From NCBI GenBank assembly GCA_029983505.1, contig JASBZK010000007.1, forward strand, positions 4,051 to 68,050: a DNA stretch of 64,000 nt. Direction: 5' to 3'. Shown piece by piece: positions 43,650-52,585 of the stretch. Each line of letters begins with the position of its first letter. The first letter of the stretch is position 1. This DNA comes from Porphyromonas sp. (GTDB taxonomy: Bacteria; Bacteroidota; Bacteroidia; Bacteroidales; Porphyromonadaceae). A program made the position numbers and the translations under genes. Below the pieces are notes generated by a model. That model did not search any database. It saw only the letters and a program-made list of their open reading frames with translations, and was not told where the DNA came from.

Positions 43650-46565
43650 CTATTGGCGTGCTTCTTCGGGCAACCCTTGGGAGACGACTTTGACTTGAAC
43701 CAGGACGTTGTGATTGACCAGGTCTCTGAGTGCCTCATTCGTCTCATCGCGTGTGATGCTCTTGAGGATGGAGAGGTAATCTTTCGTGCGGTCCTCGTTT
43801 TTGAGGAAAAAGGTTTGGAGGGCTTCGGTCATAAAACCGTTGTCGCGCAAATCCTTGGCGTGTGTCTCCCCCAGATGCTGCACGGCACCGCGGAAATCGT
43901 CCTCCTCAATCCCGTTCACCGCGAGACTCTTGATGCGTCCGATGATGTTATCGGTCACGGAGTCGATGTGGGACGGATCGGCGTGGAGAGAGAATGTGAC
44001 ATACGAGGAGCCCCCGGGCGACCAGTCCGTCACGCTCGAGCGTACCCCGAAGTCGCGAGAGAGGACCTCTTCCGTGGCGACCATACGGGAGTAGCGACGA
44101 AGGATGACGTCGGAGATGAGCTCGTAGATGATCGCGTTTTTGAGCGTGCGCTTGGCTGTGCCGACAAACACATTCGCAGAGCCGGCGTACCGGGAGCTGC
44201 CTTCTGAAGTGACCCGCATATAGGTACTCCGAGTAGGGAAGCCCTGAGGGTCGTATCCTTTCTCGTCATCCGCGCCGAAATCCGATGGCAGAGAGGCAAG
44301 ATATCTTTCCACAAGGGGCTGAATCTCTGCGGGCTCGAAGTCGCCGACGATGAAGAAGGTCATCCGGCTTGCGTCCCCATAGTGATTGTGATACACTTGC
44401 TCCAAGTCTTTGAGTTTGAACTTGGCGAGGTCTCTTTCGACAAAAGTACCGTACACTTTTTGATCCGGGTACATAGCCCGGCGGAGACTGTCTTTGAGCA
44501 CGGCATCCGGAGCCGGTCGGTACTCCGACGAGCGGAGATACCGCAACTCGATATTTTTTGTCCTCGAGAAGTCCTCTTCTTTGAATCGGGGACGGGAGAG
44601 TCGGAGATAGAGGAGCTTGAAAAGGTCCGGGAGGTCTTTCTTCAGCGCCCGACCTTGGACGAGGTCTTCGGTGAGGCGCATCGAGCTTTCAAGGCGGATG
44701 GTGCTATTGTCCACAAACTTCTTGAGTACGAGAGGCGGATAGATCCCGAGTCCGAGCTCCTGGAGTAGACCGTTGTTGATCGCTTGGACTGCGATAGGTG
44801 TTTTTTGGGCATCGGCCAAAATGAAGCCGCCCTCCGCAACACTTTTGATCACTACCTCCCCGAGAGAATTCTTTGTGGGTAGGAGATACACTGTGGCGCC
44901 GTTGGAGAGTCGCCAGCGCGTGGCTCCATATTCGAGATCACGGTCTTCCGAGAGAAGATACCCTTTCGGCTCCGGTACTTTGACGTAGAGCGAATCGGGT
45001 ATGACGAAGGGCGTATACGGCTCCGTCGCCTTGTCGTAGTCGCGTCTGTACATACTCGCCAGACGGGTTCCCGAAGGCGTCAGAATCCCTGTCCCGCCCT
45101 CCGGTAGGGTCAGCAGGATGGAGGTGTTCGGCCCGGAGATAATCGATTGGAGGTTGTCGTTGACGTCTTTGAGGGTGACTTGCTCGGAGATGCGCGAGAC
45201 GAGTTTTTGCTCCAGCTCTATGCCCGGGATGTAGCCGCTGGAGACAAAGTAAGCGGCGTATTTGTCGGCAAAATACTTATTGGAGGTCTCTTTGAGCTTA
45301 GTGAACCTCAGGTCATACTCCTCGATGATCCGCCTTTTCGCAAAGTCGAATTCGGCGTGGGTAAAGCCGTGCTCTACGGCGCGCTTTACTTCCGTAATCA
45401 GTGCTTTGAGAGCGTCGTCGTAGTCCGAACCCGTAATCAGCGACGCTTTGAGGCAGAGTGCATCTTCGTTGGCTGCCAACCCCAGATAGGGACCGTAGCC
45501 GATCTCGGCGCTCTCGAAAGGCGGTTCGGGCAGGAAAGCGAGGTCTTTGAGGCGCTCGTTGAGCATTAGGGTGATGAGACGGATGTAGTAGTCTTTGAGC
45601 AAACTGGCGGCCGATGACGCGATGGCGGGCGGAAGCGATTTGCTGATCCACGAGATCGTGAGCTCGGATCGGTTAATTACCGGTGAAGAGAGAACTACCC
45701 CTTTTGGCGCGTCCAGCTCCGGGATAAAGACCGGCTCCGGGACGGCGGACTTATCCCGGCTGCCGGAGTACTTCATCACCCGCTCGATGGCTTCTTCCGT
45801 CTTATCCAAATCGATGTCCCCTACGATGATGACGGCTTGGTTGGAGGGACGGTACCATTTCTTGTAGAAGGCGGTAGCCATTTCGGGCGTGAAAGCCTCC
45901 ACGGACGCCTTGGTGCCGAAGGGAGGGCGCCGGGCATAGAGATGCCCTTCCGGGAGCAGTTCGGCGATGGTCTTCGCTCTGAGTGCCTCCTGCGGGGTCA
46001 CGAAAGAGGTCCAGCTTCCGAGTATATTGGTTTTCGTTTCGGACACAGACTGCGGCGTGAGGAGCATCCCGCCTGCCCAGTCTCTGAGTACCAAGATCAG
46101 CGAGTCCGCAAACGACTGTCTCGCGGTGGATGCATCCTCGATGCGGTAGATCGTCCGGTCGTAAAAAGTCTCGGAGCCGAGCTTGTCCGCGCCGACGAGA
46201 CCGTTCTTCTTAAAGAAATCGACCAGTTTGTCTCCGGAGAAGTGCAGTGTGCCGCCATACGCCATTTTCTCGATAAAATGAGCCATTCCCTCTTCCCCGT
46301 CGCGCTCACGGAGAGAGCCTGTCTTGCAGACGAGATAGAAGTTGGCCTTGCCTTTTTCCGTCGTCTCGTTTCGCCTAAGGATGTAGGTCATACCGTTGTC
46401 CAAAACGCCCATCCGCACCGATGGGTCGATGGGGAGAGCGGGGATGTCGTACTCACTGTCCTCTGTCTGAGCCGGCAGGGAGATTCCGAAGGAGCAGAAC
46501 AGTACAAACAGGGAAAATATAATGGCGCCGGGGTGTCGAAACCGGCGGGAAAAATCATGTCTCAT
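43650..46565 (-). CDS. M16 (insulinase/pitrilysin) family protein lacking the zinc site
   Basis: 971-residue exported protein with an N-terminal signal (hydrophobic residues 14-33) and the full four-domain M16 layout. In active family members the zinc site is HxxEH plus a Glu about 76-80 residues later. Here the first motif reads HFIEK (His96, Glu99, Lys100 in place of the second His). The later stretch reads NILGSWTSF where active enzymes have VVxEEW, so the third ligand is also gone. The fold-defining context (GMAHFIEKMAYGGT, ARRPPFGT) is retained. It is probably a catalytically dead chaperone, scaffold or partner of an active M16 subunit. A TACATTTG box (46647-46654, minus) may drive it and the DUF5715 gene. 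Confidence 0.9.
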   Translation of the reverse strand: MRHDFSRRFRHPGAIIFSLFVLFCSFGISLPAQTEDSEYDIPALPIDPSVRMGVLDNGMTYILRRNETTEKGKANFYLVCKTGSLRERDGEEGMAHFIEKMAYGGTLHFSGDKLVDFFKKNGLVGADKLGSETFYDRTIYRIEDASTARQSFADSLILVLRDWAGGMLLTPQSVSETKTNILGSWTSFVTPQEALRAKTIAELLPEGHLYARRPPFGTKASVEAFTPEMATAFYKKWYRPSNQAVIIVGDIDLDKTEEAIERVMKYSGSRDKSAVPEPVFIPELDAPKGVVLSSPVINRSELTISWISKSLPPAIASSAASLLKDYYIRLITLMLNERLKDLAFLPEPPFESAEIGYGPYLGLAANEDALCLKASLITGSDYDDALKALITEVKRAVEHGFTHAEFDFAKRRIIEEYDLRFTKLKETSNKYFADKYAAYFVSSGYIPGIELEQKLVSRISEQVTLKDVNDNLQSIISGPNTSILLTLPEGGTGILTPSGTRLASMYRRDYDKATEPYTPFVIPDSLYVKVPEPKGYLLSEDRDLEYGATRWRLSNGATVYLLPTKNSLGEVVIKSVAEGGFILADAQKTPIAVQAINNGLLQELGLGIYPPLVLKKFVDNSTIRLESSMRLTEDLVQGRALKKDLPDLFKLLYLRLSRPRFKEEDFSRTKNIELRYLRSSEYRPAPDAVLKDSLRRAMYPDQKVYGTFVERDLAKFKLKDLEQVYHNHYGDASRMTFFIVGDFEPAEIQPLVERYLASLPSDFGADDEKGYDPQGFPTRSTYMRVTSEGSSRYAGSANVFVGTAKRTLKNAIIYELISDVILRRYSRMVATEEVLSRDFGVRSSVTDWSPGGSSYVTFSLHADPSHIDSVTDNIIGRIKSLAVNGIEEDDFRGAVQHLGETHAKDLRDNGFMTEALQTFFLKNEDRTKDYLSILKSITRDETNEALRDLVNHNVLVQVKVVSQGLPEEARQ

Positions 46566-46646
46566 CTTCTGGTGTCGTGCATTTGGCTGTGCGGAGTGCG
46601 CTCACTATTGCCGCACGGGGCAAACCGGAGTCCAAACCGCATACGG

Positions 46647-46654
46647 CAAATGTA
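46647..46654 (-). promoter_or_regulatory. -7 box for the M16-DUF5715 pair
   Basis: TACATTTG on the minus strand, 81 bases before the M16 start. No TTTG at the right distance. Confidence 0.4.
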
Positions 46655-46769
46655 CTAAATAATACCCCAAATTTCCCCCTCATTATATCTTTTAACAGGA
46701 AACGCTTCTGCGAGGCGTTGCGTAATGCTTCAAATACGTAAAATGAGCAGAAGGAGAGGGGGTGCGGGG

Positions 46770-46852
46770 AGGTACAGGCCAAAAACTTTTCGTCGGTCTG
46801 ACCGAGAAGGAAAGGAGACACGGACCAAAAAGAATTTTTTGGTCTGTACCGG
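46770..46852. repeat. dispersed hairpin element, copy k
   Basis: GGTACAGGCCAAAAA near the left end and TTTTTTGGTCTGTACC at 46835-46850 are inverted partners, with a GGTCTGACC / GGACC inner part. It lies just before the tRNA-Arg promoter and, with it, accounts for most of the 46566-46915 gap. Confidence 0.65.
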
Positions 46853-46859
46853 AAAAACG

Positions 46860-46891
46860 TTTGGAAGTATGAAAAAATGGTGGTACCTTTG
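46860..46891 (+). promoter_or_regulatory. promoter of tRNA-Arg
   Basis: TTTG (46860-46863), a 20-base spacer and TACCTTTG (46884-46891) are a perfect Bacteroidetes promoter, 24 bases before the tRNA. Confidence 0.85.
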
Positions 46892-46915
46892 CAACACGAA
46901 ACAAAAAAGACATCC

Positions 46916-46989
46916 GGCTCCTTAGCTCAACTGAATAGAGCATCTGACTACGGATCAGAAGGTTATAGGTTTGAATCCTATAGGAGTCA
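46916..46989 (+). tRNA. tRNA-Arg (anticodon ACG)
   Basis: Cloverleaf complete by hand: acceptor GGCTCCT / AGGAGTC, D stem GCTC / GAGC, anticodon stem TCTGA / TCAGA with loop CTACGGA (anticodon ACG), T stem ATAGG / CCTAT with loop TTTGAAT. The discriminator is A. CCA is not encoded, so the CCA enzyme at 49894 is needed. It reads CGN arginine codons after A34 deamination to inosine. Confidence 0.95.
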
Positions 46990-47006
46990 CTTTTGAATCG
47001 ACATTT

Positions 47007-47042
47007 ATCCCCGGCAATAGGGTTCTATTGTCGGGGATTATT
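47007..47042 (+). terminator. hairpin after tRNA-Arg
   Basis: ATCCCCGGCAATAG (47007-47020) and CTATTGTCGGGGAT (47025-47038) pair over 14 bp with one wobble around a 4-base loop. The tail is only weakly T-rich, so termination may be partial and let transcription reach the MATE gene. Confidence 0.6.
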
Positions 47043-47081
47043 GTGCAAATCCGGGATAGTAAACCATTCTTTGCCAAAATA

Positions 47082-48428
47082 ATGACGACATACTTAACCA
47101 ATGACCATGCGAAGTCCATCCTCCGGCTCGGCACGCCGATTATGCTGGGGCAGCTGGGGGTGATACTCGTCGGCTTCGTCGACAACATTATGGTGGGGCA
47201 CTACGGCACGTCCGAGCTCGCCGCCGCCTCTTTTGTCAATAACTTCATCAATCTCGCCTTTATCCTCGGCATCGGGTTTAGCTACGGACTGACACCCCTT
47301 GTAGCGGGCAGCTATGCCACCAAGAACGGTCGGCTGAGGACGCTGCTGGAGAGTTCCGTTTTTGCGAACGTCCTCGTAGGGGTCTTTCTAACTCTGGTGA
47401 TGGGGCTCTTTTTCTGGCAGATCGAGTGGCTCAAGCAGCCCGTGGAGCTTCTGCCCCTGATACGCCCCTATTTCCTCATTCACCTCGTGAGCATCATTCC
47501 GCTGATGGTCTTCAACGCCTACAAGCAGTTCACCGACGGCGTGGAGCAGACGATGGTGAGTATGCGGTCTATTTTGATCTCCAACGTCGTCAATATCGTC
47601 TTCAATTACCTACTGATATACGGTGTTTTCGGCTTTCCGGAGTTAGGGCTTGTGGGGGCCGGTCTCTCCACGCTTTTGTCCCGATTCGTGATGCTCTTCC
47701 TCCTGATGTACGCCGTGCACCGCACGAAACGCTTTCACAAGATTTTCGAGGAGACGGGTAGCACGGAGGGTCGTGTGGAGCGGGCAGCGCTCTCCGACCT
47801 TACCCGCCTCGGTCTCCCCTCCGGTATGCAGATGGGGCTCGAGAGTGGCTCTTTTTCCATCGCGGTGGTGATGATCGGGTGGCTCGGGGCGGTGCCGCTG
47901 GCGGCGCACCAAGTGGTCAACACTCTCTCTACGCTCGGTTTTATGGTCTACTACGGTCTCTCGAGCGCGGTGTCGATACGGGTGGGGTACTTCTATGAGC
48001 TCGGGAAAAAGAAAGCGATCGAGCACACCGTGAAAAGCGGTCTTGCCCTCCACTTCGCACTCGCCCTTGTCCTTGTCCTCGCTCTGCTCCTCTTTCGCAC
48101 GCAGATCGGACGCATCTTTACGAGTGACGAGGCGGTTCTCGTACTGGTGGCGGAGCTTATCTTCATCCTCTGCGTCTACCAGCCCGGGGACATCTTCCAG
48201 ATTCTGTACAGCAACGCCCTCCGCGGACTCCACGACGTGAAGTTTACCGCATGGGCGGCGCTCTTTTCGTACGCCGTGATGACGGTCGGCGTGGGGTATG
48301 TCTTCGGCTTCGTCTTGGAGTGGGGCGTGATGGGCGTGTGGCGCGGGTTCCCTGTGGGACTGACCACACTCGGCGCCTTGCTGTACGGACGCTACCGGAG
48401 GGTGATGAACTCCGAAATAAAATCGTAA
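47082..48428 (+). CDS. MATE-family multidrug/Na+ antiporter
   Basis: 448-residue integral membrane protein with twelve predicted membrane segments in two related halves, each opening with a MATE signature: LRLGTPIMLGQLGVILVGFVDN at the N-terminus and LTRLGLPSGMQMGLESGSFS near residue 240. It should export cationic drugs or metabolites in exchange for Na+ or H+. I chose the ATG at 47082; the frame is open back to 46971, but that would start inside the tRNA. It is the first protein gene after tRNA-Arg, on the same strand. Confidence 0.88.
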   Translation: MTTYLTNDHAKSILRLGTPIMLGQLGVILVGFVDNIMVGHYGTSELAAASFVNNFINLAFILGIGFSYGLTPLVAGSYATKNGRLRTLLESSVFANVLVGVFLTLVMGLFFWQIEWLKQPVELLPLIRPYFLIHLVSIIPLMVFNAYKQFTDGVEQTMVSMRSILISNVVNIVFNYLLIYGVFGFPELGLVGAGLSTLLSRFVMLFLLMYAVHRTKRFHKIFEETGSTEGRVERAALSDLTRLGLPSGMQMGLESGSFSIAVVMIGWLGAVPLAAHQVVNTLSTLGFMVYYGLSSAVSIRVGYFYELGKKKAIEHTVKSGLALHFALALVLVLALLLFRTQIGRIFTSDEAVLVLVAELIFILCVYQPGDIFQILYSNALRGLHDVKFTAWAALFSYAVMTVGVGYVFGFVLEWGVMGVWRGFPVGLTTLGALLYGRYRRVMNSEIKS

Positions 48429-48483
48429 CTTTGTACGCGTCCATCGCATTTTAGGTTAGAGAAAAGAGACTGTGAGCAGTACG

Positions 48484-48870
48484 ATGCCGTCCGGTCGGCA
48501 AACTCTCGGGCAATTGATTAAATACGGCGCTGTGGGCGTGCTCAATACGCTCATTACGGCGCTGGTGATTTACGTATGCCAAGAGCTGTGGGGGATGAGT
48601 CCCGTGGCAAGCAACGCCATAGGGTACGCGGCAGGGCTCGTCAATAGCTTCGTCTTCAATAGCAGGTGGACGTTCAAGAGCGCCTTTTCGTGGCGAAATT
48701 TCATCGGATTTATGCTCGCTTTCGGCATCTGTTACGTGATTCAGCTACTGGTGCTTTTGGGCTTGAAGGAAGTGGACGCCATCCCGCCGTACCCTCGGCA
48801 GCTGATCGCAATGGTCGTCTACACCGGGGCAAACTTTTTGCTCAACAAATTCGTCGTCTTCCATAAGTAG
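48484..48870 (+). CDS. GtrA-family membrane protein
   Basis: 128-residue membrane protein with four hydrophobic segments and GtrA landmarks KYGAVGVLNTLI, NAIGYAAGLVNSFVFNSRWTF and TGANFLLNKFVVF. GtrA proteins are thought to help flip polyprenyl-phosphate-linked sugars. The next gene is a GT2 glycosyltransferase of the kind that makes such lipid-linked sugars, which supports the role. Start taken as ATG 48484; GTG 48472 is also open. A TAACTTTG word overlaps the MATE stop codon (48426-48433) and could be a -7 box. Confidence 0.85.
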   Translation: MPSGRQTLGQLIKYGAVGVLNTLITALVIYVCQELWGMSPVASNAIGYAAGLVNSFVFNSRWTFKSAFSWRNFIGFMLAFGICYVIQLLVLLGLKEVDAIPPYPRQLIAMVVYTGANFLLNKFVVFHK

Positions 48871-48887
48871 CATCCCGCTTATCCGCT

Positions 48888-49916
48888 ATGTCCGCAAAGA
48901 CCGCCACCCTCACCGTCATTATCCCGTGTTTCAACGAGGAACAGGTACTCTCCGCGTGCTATGCCCGCGTCAAAAGTATGCTGGAGGGGATGAGAGCGGA
49001 TTTCGGGGTCGAGGGCTTCATTCTCTTCGTCAATGACGGCAGCAGAGACCGCACCCCTTTTATCCTTAATGACTTGGCGAAAAAAGACCCCGGTGCGGTG
49101 CAAGTCATCCACCTCTCCCGAAACTTCGGTCACCAGCCTGCCCTCACCGCCGGGATGCGGTACTGTCACACAGACCTCGCCGTCTCTATGGATGCCGACC
49201 TCCAAGACCCGCCCGAAGTAATCCCCGAGATGTACCGACGAATGCGGGACAGCGAGGTCGACGTGGTCTACGGCGTGCGGTCGGAGAGACAGGGCGAGAC
49301 GTGGTTCAAAAAAGCCAGCGCCAAGGCTTTTTACCGAATCCTCAATAAGATGAGCGAAGTGCCGCTGCCCGTAGACACCGGGGACTTCCGTATGATGGAC
49401 AAAAGCGTCTTGGACGCCTTTCGCTCCCTCCCCGAGCATAACAAATATATCCGCGGGCTGATCTCGTGGCTCGGTTTCACCCAAGCTCCGCTCGAATACC
49501 GGCGCGAAGCCCGCCTCGCAGGGAAGACGAAGTATTCCCTCAGCCAGATGGTGTCTCTCGCCGTGAACGCGATGCAGCACTTCTCCCACAAACCCCTAAA
49601 GCTTGCGATGAGCCTGGGCTACATCACCGTCCTTCTCGCTGTCCTCCTCGGACTGTGGGTCATTTTGGGCAAGGTCTTCGGCTTCACCCACCCGGAAGCT
49701 GGCTGGTCTTCGATCGTTTTCTTCATCGCGTTCTTTGCCGGCATACAGCTCATATCGCTCGGGATGCTCTCGAGCTACGTCTCCCTCATCTTTGACGAAG
49801 TGAAGGAACGACCCGAGTACATCGTGGCCCGGACGCTGAACCTCCCGGACCCCGTCCCGCCTTTCTCCCCACTCAACCTAAACGACTCAGACGATGCAAA
49901 AAGAGAACCTCGATAG
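48888..49916 (+). CDS. GT2 family glycosyltransferase (polyprenyl-phosphate sugar synthase type)
   Basis: 342-residue enzyme with a GT-A domain (TVIIPCFNEEQVL, NDGSRDRT, and DADLQDPPEVIPEM as the DxD region) and two C-terminal membrane segments from about residue 235. The KTKYSLSQMVSLAVNAM segment is typical of GtrB, ArnC and DPM1-like enzymes that transfer a sugar from a nucleotide to undecaprenyl phosphate. Together with GtrA 17 bases upstream it likely modifies a surface glycan. Its last 23 bases overlap the cca gene. Confidence 0.9.
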   Translation: MSAKTATLTVIIPCFNEEQVLSACYARVKSMLEGMRADFGVEGFILFVNDGSRDRTPFILNDLAKKDPGAVQVIHLSRNFGHQPALTAGMRYCHTDLAVSMDADLQDPPEVIPEMYRRMRDSEVDVVYGVRSERQGETWFKKASAKAFYRILNKMSEVPLPVDTGDFRMMDKSVLDAFRSLPEHNKYIRGLISWLGFTQAPLEYRREARLAGKTKYSLSQMVSLAVNAMQHFSHKPLKLAMSLGYITVLLAVLLGLWVILGKVFGFTHPEAGWSSIVFFIAFFAGIQLISLGMLSSYVSLIFDEVKERPEYIVARTLNLPDPVPPFSPLNLNDSDDAKREPR

Positions 49917-51345
49917 GCATCTCTCCGATAAACTGTACGAACTATTTGGTCGCGACCTATACGCCGCCCTCGAGAGCTCAGCGGACGCACTTGGACAGGA
50001 GCTACGGGTCGTCGGCGGCACGGTGCGCGATCTCATCCTCGACCGCCCTACGTCCGACTTCGACTTCGTGACCGAAGGCAGCGGACTTCTTCTCGCGGAG
50101 CAACTGAAAGAAAAGCTTGGGAAGAGGGCGCGCGTCACGCTCTTCCGAAACTTCGGCACCGCACAGGTCAAGTACCGCGGCTTGGAGTTGGAGTTCGTCG
50201 GCGCCCGGCGCGAGAGTTACCGTGCCGACAGCCGGAACCCGATCGTCGAAGAGGGCAGCTTTGATGATGACGAGAAACGGAGAGATTTCACCATCAATGC
50301 CCTGTCAATTACGCTAAACGGTCCCCGGAAAGGCATCCTCCACGACCCGTTCGGCGGCCTTGAAGACCTCGAGAGAGGCCTTATCCGTACACCGCTTGAT
50401 CCGGACGTCACGTTCTCGGACGATCCCCTCCGTATGATGAGGGCGGTGCGCTTCGCTGCTCAGCTCGGCTTTACCGTCCCGGAGGACATCAAGGAAGCGA
50501 TTCGCCGCAACTCGGATCGGCTCAAGATCGTAAGCATGGAGCGGGTGACGACGGAGTTCCTCAAGATTATGGCCTCAAGAAAGCCTTCCGTCGGTCTCGG
50601 TCTGATGCAGGAGACGGGGCTGATGCCGCTCTACCTCCCGGAGATCTCTGCCCTTATGGGCGCTGAGACGCGGGACGGCATCGGACATAAAAATAACTTT
50701 TACCACACGATAACCGTGGTGGATCAATTGGCCGAACGCTCGGACAAAGAAGAGCTGAGACTGGCGGCTCTTTTTCACGACGTGGGCAAGCCCATCGTCA
50801 AGAAGTTCACCCCCGGGGCGGGTTGGAGCTTTTACAACCACGACTTCGTGGGAATGAAGATGCTCCCCAAGATCTTCCGACGCGTCAAACTGCCGCTTGA
50901 CGAGCGCCTGAAGTACGTCCAGAAGCTCGTCCGTCTCCATATGCGTCCCGCCCAGCTTGCAGACGAAGGGGTCACCGACTCTGCCGTCCGGAGGCTCCTC
51001 TTCGAGGCAGGCGACGACATCGACGACCTGATGACGCTTTGCGAAAGTGACCTGACGAGCAAAAATCCCGACAAAGTCCGCAAATACCTCGACAACTTCG
51101 CCCTCGTTCGCGAGAAGCTCAAAGAGATCGAAGAGAAAGACCGCATCCGCAACTTCCAGCCCCCTGTCAAAGGCGAAGAAATTATGGCCACATACGGACT
51201 GGAGCCCCGGCGGGAAGTCGGGCTCATCAAGGAAGCGATAAAAGAGGCGATTTTGGACGGCATCATCCCCAACGACCACGAAGCCGCCTATGCGTTTATG
51301 GTCGATTTTGCCCGCAAAAATTACGGGCTCGAGCCTTTGGAATGA
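49894..51345 (+). CDS. cca: CCA tRNA nucleotidyltransferase / poly(A) polymerase family, with HD domain
   Basis: 483-residue class II nucleotidyltransferase that adds or repairs the 3' CCA of tRNA. The catalytic head has RVVGGTVRDLILDRPTSDFDFV with metal-binding Asp55 and Asp57, then RRDFTINALSI. A central RNA-binding part (DPLRMMRAVRFAAQLGF) follows, then a C-terminal HD phosphohydrolase domain (LAALFHDVGKP). The two tRNA genes in this window lack encoded CCA, which fits an essential role. It overlaps the GT2 gene by 23 bases and is convergent with pyrB. Confidence 0.93.
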   Translation: MQKENLDRHLSDKLYELFGRDLYAALESSADALGQELRVVGGTVRDLILDRPTSDFDFVTEGSGLLLAEQLKEKLGKRARVTLFRNFGTAQVKYRGLELEFVGARRESYRADSRNPIVEEGSFDDDEKRRDFTINALSITLNGPRKGILHDPFGGLEDLERGLIRTPLDPDVTFSDDPLRMMRAVRFAAQLGFTVPEDIKEAIRRNSDRLKIVSMERVTTEFLKIMASRKPSVGLGLMQETGLMPLYLPEISALMGAETRDGIGHKNNFYHTITVVDQLAERSDKEELRLAALFHDVGKPIVKKFTPGAGWSFYNHDFVGMKMLPKIFRRVKLPLDERLKYVQKLVRLHMRPAQLADEGVTDSAVRRLLFEAGDDIDDLMTLCESDLTSKNPDKVRKYLDNFALVREKLKEIEEKDRIRNFQPPVKGEEIMATYGLEPRREVGLIKEAIKEAILDGIIPNDHEAAYAFMVDFARKNYGLEPLE

Positions 51346-51348
51346 GTC

Positions 51349-52266
51349 TCAGCCCACCTCTATCCCCAGTCCGCGACAAATCAGCGCCTCGCGTACGTAG
51401 AGACCGTTTTGCGCCTGCGTGAAATAGTAGGCGTGCGGTGTGTGGTCTACGTCCATGGCGATCTCACCCACGCGGGGCAGAGGGTGGAGGATCCGCATGT
51501 TTTCCTTCGCATCTTCGAGCATAGACGCCTTGAGGACGAACGCATTCTTTATCGCTTCGTAGTCCTCTTCGTCCGTGAAGCGTTCCCTCTGCACGCGGGT
51601 CATATAGAGGATATCTGTGGCATTGATGACTTCGGGAGAGAGGTCGAGGGTGTAGTCGGCGGGGATGCCGTGCTCGTCGCAGTACTCCACATACTCGTCG
51701 GGCAGCGCCAGTTGCTCAGGCGCCACGAAGATGAACTTCGGCGAAAAATGGCTCAGCCCCGAGATCAGCGAGTGTACCGTCCTGCCGTACTTCAAGTCGC
51801 CTACCATCGTCACCGTGAGGTCTCTCAGTGTCCCTTGCGTCGTAGCTATGGAGTAGAGGTCCAGCAGTGTCTGGCTGGGGTGCTGGTTCGCGCCGTCACC
51901 GGCGTTGATCACGGGTACGTCCGTCACTTCGCTCGCATACTTGGCTGCTCCTTCGAGGAAGTGGCGCATAATGATGATGTCGGCGTAATTGGAGACCATC
52001 CGGATGGTGTCGTAGAGACTTTCGCCCTTCACAGAGCTCGAGTTCTTCGGATCCTGAAACCCGATGACGCGTCCCCTGAGACGGTTGACTGCCGTCTCGA
52101 AGCTGAGACGTGTCCGTGTGCTTGGCTCAAAGAAAAGGGTAGCCGCCACTTTCCCTTGGAGAAAATCTTGATTGGGCGCTTGCTCGAAAAAGCGCGCCGT
52201 TCTTAGAATTTTGAGGATATCGTCCTCTCCCAGCTGTTCTATGGAATACAGGCTCCTTGGGTTCAT
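51349..52266 (-). CDS. pyrB: aspartate carbamoyltransferase catalytic chain
   Basis: 305-residue enzyme for the first committed step of pyrimidine synthesis. Carbamoyl-phosphate binding STRTRLSFETA is at about 50-61, with HPSQTLLDLYSI near 135 and LPRVGEIAMDVD near the C-terminus. The regulatory gene pyrI, usually right after pyrB in Bacteroides and enterics, is not next to it: three bases downstream is the convergent cca stop. So pyrI is absent or elsewhere. A TATATTTG box at 52348-52355 gives a leader of about 75 bases. Confidence 0.95.
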   Translation of the reverse strand: MNPRSLYSIEQLGEDDILKILRTARFFEQAPNQDFLQGKVAATLFFEPSTRTRLSFETAVNRLRGRVIGFQDPKNSSSVKGESLYDTIRMVSNYADIIIMRHFLEGAAKYASEVTDVPVINAGDGANQHPSQTLLDLYSIATTQGTLRDLTVTMVGDLKYGRTVHSLISGLSHFSPKFIFVAPEQLALPDEYVEYCDEHGIPADYTLDLSPEVINATDILYMTRVQRERFTDEEDYEAIKNAFVLKASMLEDAKENMRILHPLPRVGEIAMDVDHTPHAYYFTQAQNGLYVREALICRGLGIEVG

Positions 52267-52347
52267 ACTTGCTTCGGCAACTAAATGGTGATACTGTTAT
52301 TTTCAAAAGAGATTTGCGGCAACCCGGCACACACGTCCGATACCTCG

Positions 52348-52355
52348 CAAATATA
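52348..52355 (-). promoter_or_regulatory. -7 box for pyrB
   Basis: TATATTTG on the minus strand, 81 bases before the pyrB start. The 52267-52897 gap also holds two GCATTTTTCT copies near 52457 and 52529, a small RNA candidate, repeat element l and the aroQ promoter. Confidence 0.5.
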
Positions 52356-52547
52356 CCCCTTTTGAGTCGAAGAGCGGATGTGATCTGCTGATAAGTGACG
52401 GATTGGGCTCCCGATTTCCCGGGGGCGTCGGAAGCGGTTTTGCCTCCCGAAAAATGCATTTTTCTGCTGTAGAATATGTAAAAAGTCGCTTTTAAGTGCA
52501 ATATTTGGGGGATAAGGCAAGAAAAAGTGCATTTTTCTCACGAAAAG

Positions 52548-52579
52548 CTTGCATATGTCAGAAAAACCCATTACCTTTG
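52548..52579 (+). promoter_or_regulatory. promoter of a candidate small RNA
   Basis: CTTG (52548-52551), a 20-base spacer and TACCTTTG (52572-52579) form a near-perfect promoter. A terminator follows about 60 bases later, well before aroQ, which has its own TACCTTTG box. Confidence 0.6.
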
Positions 52580-52585
52580 CATCGT

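Noticed and set aside
48426..48433. TAACTTTG over the MATE stop codon as a firm promoter for gtrA
   Set aside because: The -7 word is there, but no TTTG or similar is found 19-21 bases upstream, and read-through from the MATE gene is enough to explain expression; noted only in the GtrA entry.
52440..52540. AAATGCATTTTT palindrome and the two GCATTTTTCT copies as an operator
   Set aside because: The palindrome is short and simple in composition and the copies are 70 bases apart without any clear link to the pyrB or small-RNA promoters.
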